Shown: positions 1 through 5,983 of the stretch, in pieces | How positions within the stretch are numbered: position 1 is the first letter of the stretch | Layout of the letters: the number at the start of each line of letters is the position of its first letter | Assembly: GCA_002937815.1 (NCBI GenBank) | Contig: PTKQ01000019.1 | Span: forward strand, 1-6,942 | DNA from: Alphaproteobacteria bacterium MarineAlpha6_Bin2 | GTDB taxonomy: Bacteria; Pseudomonadota; Alphaproteobacteria; GCA-002720895 | DNA: 6,942 nt | Direction of reading: 5' to 3' | The notes under the pieces: model-generated | What the model saw: only the letters and a program-made list of their open reading frames with translations | What the model was told of the DNA's origin: nothing | The model's database searches: none | Translations under genes and position numbers: made by a program

Positions 1-221
1 TTTTAAAAAAAATAGTTTATGAAAAAAAAATAAAAAAATATATTGATATCATTGTTAGTAAACTTTCTGGCCTAAATGGTTTCTTTGGAATTGATTTTAT
101 AATATTTAAAAAACAAATATTATTTGTAGATATAAATCCAAGAATAACAACATCATACAAACAATTAAGTAAAAATATAAAAATTAATGTTGCAGAAAAA
201 ATTTTAAATACATTAGGATAA
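1..221 (+). CDS. mfnD: C-terminal end of an ATP-grasp ligase, probably tyramine--L-glutamate ligase MfnD (partial, 5' end outside window)
   Basis: A frame open from the left edge (codons in phase with position 3) ends at TAA 219-221 and gives about 72 residues. They include GLNGFFGIDFI, then a beta strand and LFVDINPRITTSY. The last block is the ATP-grasp metal/ATP site, in which the Asp/Glu-x-Asn-Pro-Arg residues bind Mg-ATP; the Arg-hydrophobic-Thr-Thr-Ser continuation is typical of the ATP-grasp proteins encoded beside methanofuran and H4MPT genes. MfnD ligates glutamate to tyramine in methanofuran biosynthesis. The mfnF gene only 10 bp downstream makes MfnD the best assignment. A different ATP-grasp ligase of the same cofactor clusters, such as an H4MPT glutamate ligase, cannot be excluded because the N-terminal and central domains are missing. 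No frame break is seen in the visible part. Confidence 0.7.
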   Translation, partial: LKKIVYEKKIKKYIDIIVSKLSGLNGFFGIDFIIFKKQILFVDINPRITTSYKQLSKNIKINVAEKILNTLG

Positions 222-231
222 AGTTTTTACA

Positions 232-1248
232 ATGGAGATTATAGGTTGGGATATCGGAGGAGCTCATATAAAAGTATCCAAAATAAATTTTAGTAAAGAA
301 AAAACTATAACTAAACAGTTGTATTGCCCTGTTTGGATGAATATTAATAATTTAAATAAATCAATTTTAAAAATAAAAAAACAATTAGGAAGAAGCGATT
401 ATCACGCCATAACAATGACTGCAGAATTATCAGATATTTTTAAAAATAGAAATAAAGGAACAAAAAAAATTATTAATATACTCTGTGAAATTCTTTCTGA
501 AAAAAAAACTTTTTTTTACAGTAATGCGAAACCTTTCTTAAAAAAAAAAGAAGCTTTAAAAAAAACTAATAACATTAATTCTATGAACTGGCATGCTACT
601 GCTAATTTTATTTCTGATTTTTATCCGAATTGTATTTTAGTAGATATTGGATCTTCTACTACAGACATTATTCCTATTAAAAAAAAACGTGTAATTGCAA
701 AAGGTACTAATGATTATAAAAGATTATTATTTAATGAGCTTATCTATTTTGGAGTTATAAGAACTCCTATAACTGCGATTGAAAAAAAAAAAAATTTGAT
801 ATATGAAAATTTTGCTAATTTAGGAGATATTTATAGAGTGCTAAATAAATTGCCAAAAAAAATTGATTTAGGCCCTTCTCAAGACAACAAGTCTAAAAGT
901 AAAAATGATAGTGCTAGAAGAATTGCAAGAATCTTTGGAAAAGATTATAAAAAAAATGATTTTAACAAATGGAAAAAAGTTGCTTTACAAATTGAAAAAA
1001 AACAAAAAAAAATTTTGAAAGACAATATTAACAAAATAAAAAAAAAAAATTTCTCAAGCTCTATTCCAATAATAGGGGCTGGGGTTGGTGAATTTCTAAT
1101 TAGAAATATTTACAGTAAAAATAATTACTTTACTTTTTATTCTAAATTAAAAAGTATAAAAAAAATTAATGCTATAAATTGTGAGGCAGCGATATCAGTA
1201 GCAAAACTTTTAAATAGCTTTTTGAAAAACAAAAGATCTAAATTTTGA
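232..1248 (+). CDS. mfnF: Hydantoinase/oxoprolinase-like ASKHA-fold protein MfnF (methanofuran biosynthesis)
   Basis: A 338-residue protein with the actin/hexokinase-fold nucleotide-site signatures in order. Phosphate-1 is GWDIGGAHIK (residues 5-14), phosphate-2 is DIGSSTTDIIPI (138-149), and the adenosine-type glycine motif is GAGVG (282-286). MTAELSD (62-68) and NWHATA (119-124) are also characteristic of this family. In methanogens MfnF joins the aminomethylfuran phosphate to gamma-glutamyltyramine, forming the furan-phenoxymethyl bond of the methanofuran core; bacterial homologues sit in H4MPT/methylofuran clusters. The length is typical. The ATG at 232 is the natural start because the family begins directly with the first beta strand; it lies 10 bp after the mfnD stop, so the two are probably co-transcribed. 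A run of 13 A (782-794) and one of 12 A lie in Lys-rich loops. The last 39 bp overlap mfnB head-on. Confidence 0.88.
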   Translation: MEIIGWDIGGAHIKVSKINFSKEKTITKQLYCPVWMNINNLNKSILKIKKQLGRSDYHAITMTAELSDIFKNRNKGTKKIINILCEILSEKKTFFYSNAKPFLKKKEALKKTNNINSMNWHATANFISDFYPNCILVDIGSSTTDIIPIKKKRVIAKGTNDYKRLLFNELIYFGVIRTPITAIEKKKNLIYENFANLGDIYRVLNKLPKKIDLGPSQDNKSKSKNDSARRIARIFGKDYKKNDFNKWKKVALQIEKKQKKILKDNINKIKKKNFSSSIPIIGAGVGEFLIRNIYSKNNYFTFYSKLKSIKKINAINCEAAISVAKLLNSFLKNKRSKF

Positions 1249-1917
1249 TAAAACCCTGTTTAATGAAATCTCACAAATATCATCTTTTCTTTCATTAGAA
1301 TTGCATAAAGCGCCTCTAAATCCAAGATAATCAGGATGCAGTTTTCTTAAAGGTTCTATATCATTAATTGTTAATGATCCTGCAAGGCCTATGGTTAAAT
1401 TTTCTTTTTTTGAAAATTTGACAAAATCTTTTATTTCACTATTGGTCAAATAATCTCTTAAATTACCATTTTCTTTATCTTGAGTATCTATGAGTACACC
1501 GTCAAAATTTATTTTTTTTATTTCTTTTATAAGATTGAGTTTTGGTTTCTTATCCGCAAATAAAATCGCAATGATTTTTTTATTTTTAACAATTTTTTTA
1601 ATGTTAAATAAGTTTTTAAAATTTTTTTCATCAAAAAAAAATCCAATTTTAATAAAATCAATTTCTATCTTGGAAAGAAAAAAAGTTTTTTTTTTTATTT
1701 CTTCTATATCATAAATATCACCGATAGTTGCGCTTGTTAATTGTTCAGAAGGAATAACTTTTAAACAAGATTTAATTTTATCTATTGGTAGAGCACCTAA
1801 TGTTCCAAGCGCAGGGTTTTTAAAATCAATAATATCTATTCCTTTGTTCGATACCAACATGGCTTCTTTAAGGGATTTTATGCTTGTTAAAATTTTTGTT
1901 TGTGACAAATGATACAT
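1210..1917 (-). CDS. mfnB: (5-formylfuran-3-yl)methyl phosphate synthase MfnB (DUF556)
   Basis: A 235-residue TIM-barrel protein of the DUF556/MfnB family, full length. MfnB condenses two glyceraldehyde-3-phosphates into the furan aldehyde phosphate, the first committed step of methanofuran synthesis. Conserved blocks are GIDIIDFKNPALGTLGA (26-42, with the probable Schiff-base Lys33), IKIGF (89-93, Lys90), LIDTQDKENG (142-151, Asp144 and Lys148), GLAGSL (177-182) and the phosphate-binding GFRGALC (199-205). From memory of the Methanocaldococcus jannaschii enzyme, these Lys and Asp residues match its Lys27, Lys85, Asp151 and Lys155. It is the last gene of the leftward operon, 5 bp after the DUF447 stop. 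No clear Shine-Dalgarno precedes the ATG at 1917, so translation probably relies on coupling. The TAA lies inside mfnF on the other strand. Confidence 0.92.
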   Translation of the reverse strand: MYHLSQTKILTSIKSLKEAMLVSNKGIDIIDFKNPALGTLGALPIDKIKSCLKVIPSEQLTSATIGDIYDIEEIKKKTFFLSKIEIDFIKIGFFFDEKNFKNLFNIKKIVKNKKIIAILFADKKPKLNLIKEIKKINFDGVLIDTQDKENGNLRDYLTNSEIKDFVKFSKKENLTIGLAGSLTINDIEPLRKLHPDYLGFRGALCNSNERKDDICEISLNRVLSKFRSFVFQKAI

Positions 1918-1922
1918 TGTTG

Positions 1923-2462
1923 CTATTTAATTTTTTTCATTAATTTTGTCCATGCAATTTTTTCATTGCTTCCTGCAGTTTTATCTACTGCAATTTGCAA
2001 ATATTGCAGTTCTTTCTTTATTTTTTTTAATGGTAAAATTTTCAGTCTACTGATTAATATGGCTCCTTCTATAACAGCGGCTTGAGCTCTATTAAAACCT
2101 TTAAATGGCTTTCTCATAGTTTCATTTATAATTTTACAATTAAATCTTGGTCTAATTGAATCTTGATAATATTTAGAAACTTTAACCTCAAAATAAGAAA
2201 GTGTTTCCTGAAGGTAAAAACTTTTTATTTTTTTTGTAGGTTTAATTTTAAATTTTTTTTTTCCTAAAATACAATCAGAAAAAATTTTAACATCATCAGT
2301 AAAGTTAATTACTGCATAAGGATATTCTTTTAGATTAGAATAAGTTTGTGAGGGAACAAATGGGGAAATGATTATATATTTTTTTTTAAAAATTATTCCC
2401 ATAGGAGCAACATGAACATTGTTTTTTTTATCAGTAGTTATAACTATTGATTCTCTAATCAT
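1923..2462 (-). CDS. DUF447 family protein (flavin-reductase-like split barrel), H4MPT-cluster associated
   Basis: A 179-residue protein, about the usual size for DUF447. The N-terminal half (residues 1-75) is a beta-rich FMN-binding split-barrel pattern starting with a strand and a VHVAPMGI segment (16-23), followed by a PFVPSQTYSNL segment. The C-terminal half carries the family signature of a Phe-Asn-Arg-Ala motif plus AAVIEGAILISRL, then a charged helix. DUF447 proteins recur in archaeal and methylotroph C1-cofactor clusters, but I know of no assigned reaction, so a role in H4MPT or methanofuran assembly is inferred from position only. The gene lies 3 bp after the stop of the DHPS-like gene and 5 bp before mfnB, so it is surely in the same transcript. 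It ends at TAG 1925-1923. A flavin reductase or a binding/scaffold role are both possible. Confidence 0.82.
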   Translation of the reverse strand: MIRESIVITTDKKNNVHVAPMGIIFKKKYIIISPFVPSQTYSNLKEYPYAVINFTDDVKIFSDCILGKKKFKIKPTKKIKSFYLQETLSYFEVKVSKYYQDSIRPRFNCKIINETMRKPFKGFNRAQAAVIEGAILISRLKILPLKKIKKELQYLQIAVDKTAGSNEKIAWTKLMKKIK

Positions 2463-2465
2463 TTT

Positions 2466-3923
2466 TTAAAAATTAACTTTCTTTTTTTTTTTTCTCAAAT
2501 CATGTTTCATTTTTTGTCTTGCATCTATAGTCGAACCAGCTTCTTTAAACTTTGTTAAATCAATAAATTTTTTTATTTTACTAGCTGACCCCCAATTTAA
2601 TTCTTCATCTTGTACATACTTTTTTCCTAGCTCCCAAGCAATTTGAGCTCTAGCGGTTTCTATACCAATATAAAAAGCATGACCCCCGTCTTCTTCTAAT
2701 TTTATTTTTGGAAAGAAAGCAAATGGATCTTGTTCTATAAAATGCCCATCTCTATTATAAAGATGTACTCCTTTATTGCTTACTTGAATTCTAAAATTTG
2801 GGTCCTTAATCATTTTTGCTGTTTCTTTAATCTCTTCTAGAGAAGAAAAGGGTTTTTTTTCGTGTAAAGATAAAAGGCCTGAATCGTAACCAACTGGTAG
2901 AGAGTTGTCTTTGTTAGCTGCATACATAATTTTTCTAGCTAAATCTGTTTCTTCTACTACCTTTGTTGCATGATCACTTACTTGAACTACTAAAACATTA
3001 TTTATATTTAATTCTGTAGCTATACCAATTAATAATGCGTTCATACCTGCCGTATCTGCATCGGTTAACTCTGTTACATTTCCTGTCCCCATTAAAATTT
3101 CGATCTTAGGATATTTCTTTCTTAAAATACGATAGCGATAAATAGATTCAGTAAATCCATAATTTATTGGATCTAAAATACTATCTACAAGAAATGGTTT
3201 TTTTTTCTTTTTAAATTTTTCAATTGCTCTATATAAGCTATTTAAATCACCAGCTTTAGAAGGTATTATAACAGGTATTGAATTGACTTTATCAGCAATT
3301 GCTAGGGTATTTTCATTTAAACTTAAAATATAATCAGCTCCTGCTTTTCCTCCTCGTAACAATTCTTCTGTATTGGCTGAGTCTACAGATACTGAAAAGT
3401 TCTTTTTTTTTAAAGCATAAATAGTTTTTTCTAAATGCTTGAATTTTGTGTCTGGTAGACAACCAAGATCAATTATATTTGCACCTTTTTTTTTATATTT
3501 TGATGCTTTTTTTAAAATTTGATCAATTGTCATATTAGGCGCATCAATAATCTCGGCAAAAATTTTTATATTATATTTAGTTAATTTTTTTTTTTTTTCA
3601 GACCTACCGAAAAATTCAGGAATATCCCTTACCTCTTCTGGCCCCCTTTCAAATGGAATGCCGTATGTTTTTGATAATTTCCTAATATCTAACCTAACTC
3701 GACCGGGTAATATTATTTTATTAATACCTTTTACATCTTTTAATCTTCTTAAAATTAAATCTCCAGTCATTAAAGCAGCAACAGACAAGCCTAATTGTTT
3801 TACTCGGTAGTTCCATTCTGGGGGTTTTTTACATGGAGATGGTATAGACAGATTCTCCAATATTTTTGTTAATTGCTTCTCTGCTAATTTACCTGTTAAA
3901 AATAATATTACTTCTTTATACAT
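2466..3923 (-). CDS. Dihydropteroate synthase-like protein with DUF6513 N-terminal domain (H4MPT biosynthesis)
   Basis: A 485-residue protein in three parts. Residues 1-108 form the DUF6513 domain, with LTGKLAE (9-15), a Met-Thr-Gly-Asp motif (52-55) and LPGRVRLD (72-79). Residues 117 to about 320 form a pterin-binding TIM barrel: GANIIDLGC (147-155) corresponds to the GAxIIDxGG strand of DHPS, VSVDS (178-182) to its substrate strand, followed by MGTGNVTELTDAD (278-290) and VSDH (315-318). A C-terminal region of about 165 residues follows. Homologues in methanogens and methylotrophs are thought to couple dihydropterin pyrophosphate with beta-ribofuranosylaminobenzene phosphate, the H4MPT counterpart of dihydropteroate synthase. 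The length and the DUF6513 fusion argue against an ordinary folate FolP. The ATG at 3923 lies within the end of the preceding gene (8 bp overlap). A 14-A run (3598-3585 on the coding strand) encodes the Lys-rich linker at 109-113. Confidence 0.88.
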   Translation of the reverse strand: MYKEVILFLTGKLAEKQLTKILENLSIPSPCKKPPEWNYRVKQLGLSVAALMTGDLILRRLKDVKGINKIILPGRVRLDIRKLSKTYGIPFERGPEEVRDIPEFFGRSEKKKKLTKYNIKIFAEIIDAPNMTIDQILKKASKYKKKGANIIDLGCLPDTKFKHLEKTIYALKKKNFSVSVDSANTEELLRGGKAGADYILSLNENTLAIADKVNSIPVIIPSKAGDLNSLYRAIEKFKKKKKPFLVDSILDPINYGFTESIYRYRILRKKYPKIEILMGTGNVTELTDADTAGMNALLIGIATELNINNVLVVQVSDHATKVVEETDLARKIMYAANKDNSLPVGYDSGLLSLHEKKPFSSLEEIKETAKMIKDPNFRIQVSNKGVHLYNRDGHFIEQDPFAFFPKIKLEEDGGHAFYIGIETARAQIAWELGKKYVQDEELNWGSASKIKKFIDLTKFKEAGSTIDARQKMKHDLRKKKKKVNF

Positions 3924-4458
3924 TTTTCTTTTTATAAAGAACTTTTTTTAGCTGTTCTACACTACTCACAACTTGAGTTAACTTAAATGACTTTAATTTT
4001 TTTGTATTTTCCAAATCTATTTTTCTAGGATAAACTTTAACAATTTTACTTGGTGCATAAGTATCGTGCTCTGGTTTTGTATCACATGCTAAAACAATGC
4101 AAGGAACTTTACATTTACCGGCTTGAGCAAATATGTTGGTTGCTAAATTATCCGAAATTCCAACAACAAATTTAGCAATTGAATTCGACGTTGCTGGAGC
4201 AACTATTAATGTATGATATAAATTTTTATAAAAAAAACCTACTGGTGCGGAGCTTGCTGTTGTATCTCTAAAAATTCTAGTTTGTGGTGGAAAATTTGCA
4301 CTTTTTTTTCTATACATTCTCACCACTTCTTCTGCCGCTTTGCTAACAAACAAATCAAATTCTCCCAATTCTGACATTATGTCCAGGCATTCTTCAAAAA
4401 AATGCCCAGAACCTGTAATTACCCATCCCAATCTTTTTTTATTTCTTTTAATTATCAT
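3916..4458 (-). CDS. HFCD-family flavoprotein, AfpA/dihydromethanopterin reductase DmrB-like
   Basis: A 180-residue flavoprotein of the homo-oligomeric flavin-containing Cys decarboxylase fold. It opens with a Rossmann-like strand and the phosphate loop GWVITGSGHFFEE (11-23). It then carries the FMN-binding APATSNSIAK (87-96) and the ISDNLATN helix (101-108), the signatures shared by AfpA and DmrB. DmrB-type proteins reduce dihydromethanopterin to H4MPT in some archaea and bacteria, so a final reduction of the pterin cofactor is the likely role here. That is inferred from family plus context; family members also act as decarboxylases or redox partners. No CxxCxxC ferredoxin cluster is present, so this is the flavin-only form. 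The ATG (4458-4456) overlaps the folB TGA in an ATGA arrangement, which suggests translational coupling. It overlaps the next gene by 8 bp. Confidence 0.85.
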   Translation of the reverse strand: MIIKRNKKRLGWVITGSGHFFEECLDIMSELGEFDLFVSKAAEEVVRMYRKKSANFPPQTRIFRDTTASSAPVGFFYKNLYHTLIVAPATSNSIAKFVVGISDNLATNIFAQAGKCKVPCIVLACDTKPEHDTYAPSKIVKVYPRKIDLENTKKLKSFKLTQVVSSVEQLKKVLYKKKNV

Positions 4459-4826
4459 TTTTTTTGTTTTCTAATTATTTTAATTCCTACACTTTCAGCA
4501 TCTTTAAAAATATCTAATTTTTCAATTCTTATCTTAATTAAAGAGATTTTTTTGTTTTTTAAACATTCATCTGCAATTTTATCGGCCATAGTCTCTAATA
4601 ATGGAATATGACCAAGACTTAAAACTTTCTTTATTTTGTTAATAACATCTTCATATGATACAAACTGTGAAATATCATTATTCTCTTTTTTTATATTATC
4701 TTTAGCTGATATAAAAACATTAAACCTAATTCGTTGTTTATTAATTTTTTCATCAGAATAAATACCAATATATGCCTTAAGTACTAAACCTTTAATGAAT
4801 ATGTTATAATTGTTTTTTTTTTTCAT
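4455..4826 (-). CDS. folB: Dihydroneopterin aldolase FolB-like protein
   Basis: With the ATG start this is a 123-residue protein, the normal length for dihydroneopterin aldolase. The enzyme converts dihydroneopterin to 6-hydroxymethyl-dihydropterin and glycolaldehyde. Visible signatures are AYIGIYSDEK (18-27, with Glu26 in the position of the pterin-side Glu), SYEDVI (57-62), the LLETMADKIA helix (76-85) and IEKLDIFKDAESVGI (101-115), in which Lys103 matches the catalytic Lys of FolB. It heads the leftward operon ahead of the DHPS-like and reductase-like genes, so it probably feeds pterin into H4MPT rather than (or as well as) folate. I chose the ATG at 4826 over an in-frame TTG at 4832 because a weak GCAGAA ribosome-site candidate (4841-4836) is well spaced only for the ATG. 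The stop codon overlaps the next start. Confidence 0.85.
   Translation of the reverse strand: MKKKNNYNIFIKGLVLKAYIGIYSDEKINKQRIRFNVFISAKDNIKKENNDISQFVSYEDVINKIKKVLSLGHIPLLETMADKIADECLKNKKISLIKIRIEKLDIFKDAESVGIKIIRKQKK
4802..4810 (+). promoter_or_regulatory. Candidate extended -10 promoter element for the rightward exported-protein genes
   Basis: The bases TGTTATAAT form a perfect extended -10 (TG, one base, TATAAT) on the plus strand, inside the start of folB. No recognisable -35 lies 16-18 bp upstream, but extended -10 promoters can work without one. A start site near 4817 would give a leader of about 90 nt before the gene at 4909. Background AT content makes a chance match plausible. Confidence 0.3.
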
Positions 4827-4908
4827 TTGCAAATTCTGCTATTGATTTAATTTTTTTTTGTTTTATTTTTTTCGTAAGTAATGCAATTTAATCTATTTTT
4901 GAGTATAT
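4827..4908. promoter_or_regulatory. Divergent intergenic region between the cofactor operon and the exported-protein genes
   Basis: An 82-bp, almost purely AT spacer separates folB (leftward) from the exported-protein genes (rightward). Both promoters should lie in or near it. On the minus strand a TATACT hexamer (4907-4902) is one mismatch from the -10 consensus but has no good -35. A TTGCAT hexamer (minus, 4886-4881) has no good -10 at normal spacing. A GAG triplet (4901-4903) upstream of the two tandem ATG codons at 4909 and 4912 is the only ribosome-site candidate for the rightward gene. In DNA this AT-rich such hexamers arise easily by chance. No operator-like dyad was seen. Confidence 0.3.
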
Positions 4909-5604
4909 ATGATGTTTTTTTTTAGAAGATTTAAATATTTTTTTAAAATTGTTCCTTTTTTAATTTTTGCAACAATGATAACACATGTTTTTGCAGAAGA
5001 TGTAAAACTCAGTGAAGCGCATAAATTGCTTGTTAAAAAAAATCATTTAGGAAATCTAACAACGCCAATAAAACTCAAATATATTTTTAAAAAGACTGGA
5101 TCTTTAGAGGCTAATTTTAATGATAGAGTAATTATGAGAGTACCAAAGAAAGATAATGAAGGATATCATAATATTAAGTTTGATTTTTTTAGTGGATATC
5201 ATAAAGAAGATTTGTCATCAGCAAGATATAAAACCACCAATCCTATATTTCATGCTTTTTGGGATTACGATATTAAAGTAATGACGCGTTTAACTAAAGG
5301 TAGTTCAGTTTATTTCAGAAAACGCATTACTTGGTCATTAAGCGATGAAAAAAAATTTAATATCAAAACCGCTAAATGTACTTATAATAATGAAAAGTTT
5401 GATGGTCATAAAATCGAACATATACCTTACGAACAAGATTATGATTCAAGAAAATTTAAGAAATTTGCCAAAAAAAAATATTTTATAACAATTTGTGATA
5501 AAATTCCTGGAATGATATATGAAATTGAAACAATAATACCAGCAGAAGATGAGAAGAAACCTTTAATTAAAGAAACTTTAACTTTACAAAAAATAATCAA
5601 TTAA
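4909..5604 (+). CDS. Exported protein of unknown family
   Basis: A 231-residue protein with a clear Sec signal peptide: basic Arg6/Arg7/Lys9/Lys13, a hydrophobic core at 14-25, and predicted cleavage after VFA (27-29), before Glu30-Asp31. The mature part (about 200 residues) is rich in alternating hydrophobic and charged residues, suggesting beta structure. It has just two cysteines, Cys157 and Cys196, which could form a disulfide in the periplasm. I do not recognise a family and assign no reaction. It sits 1 bp before a lipoprotein gene, which in turn overlaps an SCO protein gene, so all three probably act in the same envelope process. Tandem ATG codons at 4909 and 4912 are both possible starts; the GAG at 4901-4903 is spaced slightly better for the second. 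The difference is one residue. Confidence 0.8.
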   Translation: MMFFFRRFKYFFKIVPFLIFATMITHVFAEDVKLSEAHKLLVKKNHLGNLTTPIKLKYIFKKTGSLEANFNDRVIMRVPKKDNEGYHNIKFDFFSGYHKEDLSSARYKTTNPIFHAFWDYDIKVMTRLTKGSSVYFRKRITWSLSDEKKFNIKTAKCTYNNEKFDGHKIEHIPYEQDYDSRKFKKFAKKKYFITICDKIPGMIYEIETIIPAEDEKKPLIKETLTLQKIIN

Positions 5605-5605
5605 T

Positions 5606-5983
5606 ATGTTAAAAAATCTTTTTAGAATATTCTTACTTTTTTCATTTGTAACATTGTTTGCTTGTGAAAAAAAACAAGAAAAGACATCCGAGGCTACAGA
5701 ATTTAGACAAATAAAGTTTCCAACTCATGAAAAAGCAGAATATGTCATGGCATGTATGACTTCAAATCAAAATACTACCGAATATTTGCATAAGTGTTCT
5801 TGTAGTATTGATTATATTGAGTCTCAAATGTCGTATGATGAATATATAAATGCAGAAACACTTATGAGTCTGAGGCAAATTGAAGGAGAGAAAAGTTTAT
5901 TGTTTAAAACATCGCCTAATGCTAAAGAAATATTTACAAATTTACAAAATATTTTAGCAGAGGCAGAAATGGAATGTTTTTAA
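5606..5983 (+). CDS. Small lipoprotein with Cys-Ser-Cys motif, function unknown
   Basis: A 125-residue protein with a lipoprotein signal: Lys3 and Arg7, a hydrophobic core at 8-18, and the lipobox LFAC (17-20), so Cys20 would be lipidated. A Lys/Glu/Thr-rich tether (21-37) follows. The mature domain contains VMACM (47-51, Cys50) and KCSCSIDYI (63-71, Cys64 and Cys66), then MSYDEYINAETL (75-86) and a late Cys124 next to the C-terminus. The four mature cysteines, including a Cys-x-Cys pair, suggest disulfides or metal binding. I do not recognise a named family. The start follows the previous stop by 1 bp with no visible ribosome site, so it is likely translated by coupling, and the end overlaps the SCO gene by 10 bp. 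A role with SCO in periplasmic thiol or copper chemistry is inference from context. Confidence 0.82.
   Translation: MLKNLFRIFLLFSFVTLFACEKKQEKTSEATEFRQIKFPTHEKAEYVMACMTSNQNTTEYLHKCSCSIDYIESQMSYDEYINAETLMSLRQIEGEKSLLFKTSPNAKEIFTNLQNILAEAEMECF
5959..5963 (+). promoter_or_regulatory. Ribosome binding site of the SCO gene, inside the lipoprotein gene
   Basis: AGAGG lies 10 bases before the SCO ATG at 5974 and inside the end of the upstream lipoprotein gene. It is one of the few clear Shine-Dalgarno sequences in the window and supports this start for SCO despite the 10-bp gene overlap. Confidence 0.5.

Noticed and set aside
1..221. RimK-like or H4MPT glutamate ligase for the partial ATP-grasp protein
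   Set aside because: Not fully excluded, but adjacency to mfnF and the NPRITTSY form of the motif fit MfnD better; the missing N-terminus prevents a firm decision.
1490..1714. Open frame of 74 codons on the plus strand inside mfnB
   Set aside because: It lies wholly antisense to mfnB, and its Phe/Ile/Ser-rich translation is what poly-A Lys codons give when read from the other strand.
2466..3923. Folate-type dihydropteroate synthase (FolP)
   Set aside because: The protein is about 200 residues longer than FolP, has a DUF6513 N-terminal domain and a VDS rather than the usual FolP substrate motif, and is surrounded by H4MPT and methanofuran genes.
4402..4611. Open frame of 69 codons on the plus strand across the flavoprotein/folB junction
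   Set aside because: It is antisense to two genes with clear family motifs and has no ribosome site of its own; its hydrophobic look again reflects reversed Lys/Asn codons.
4455..4832. Longer folB starting at a TTG codon (4832)
   Set aside because: TTG gives only two extra residues and leaves about 3 bases to the only ribosome-site candidate; the ATG at 4826 is better spaced.
4827..4908. Riboswitch or small RNA in the divergent intergenic region
   Set aside because: Only 82 bp of nearly pure AT sequence with no stable stem visible on either strand.
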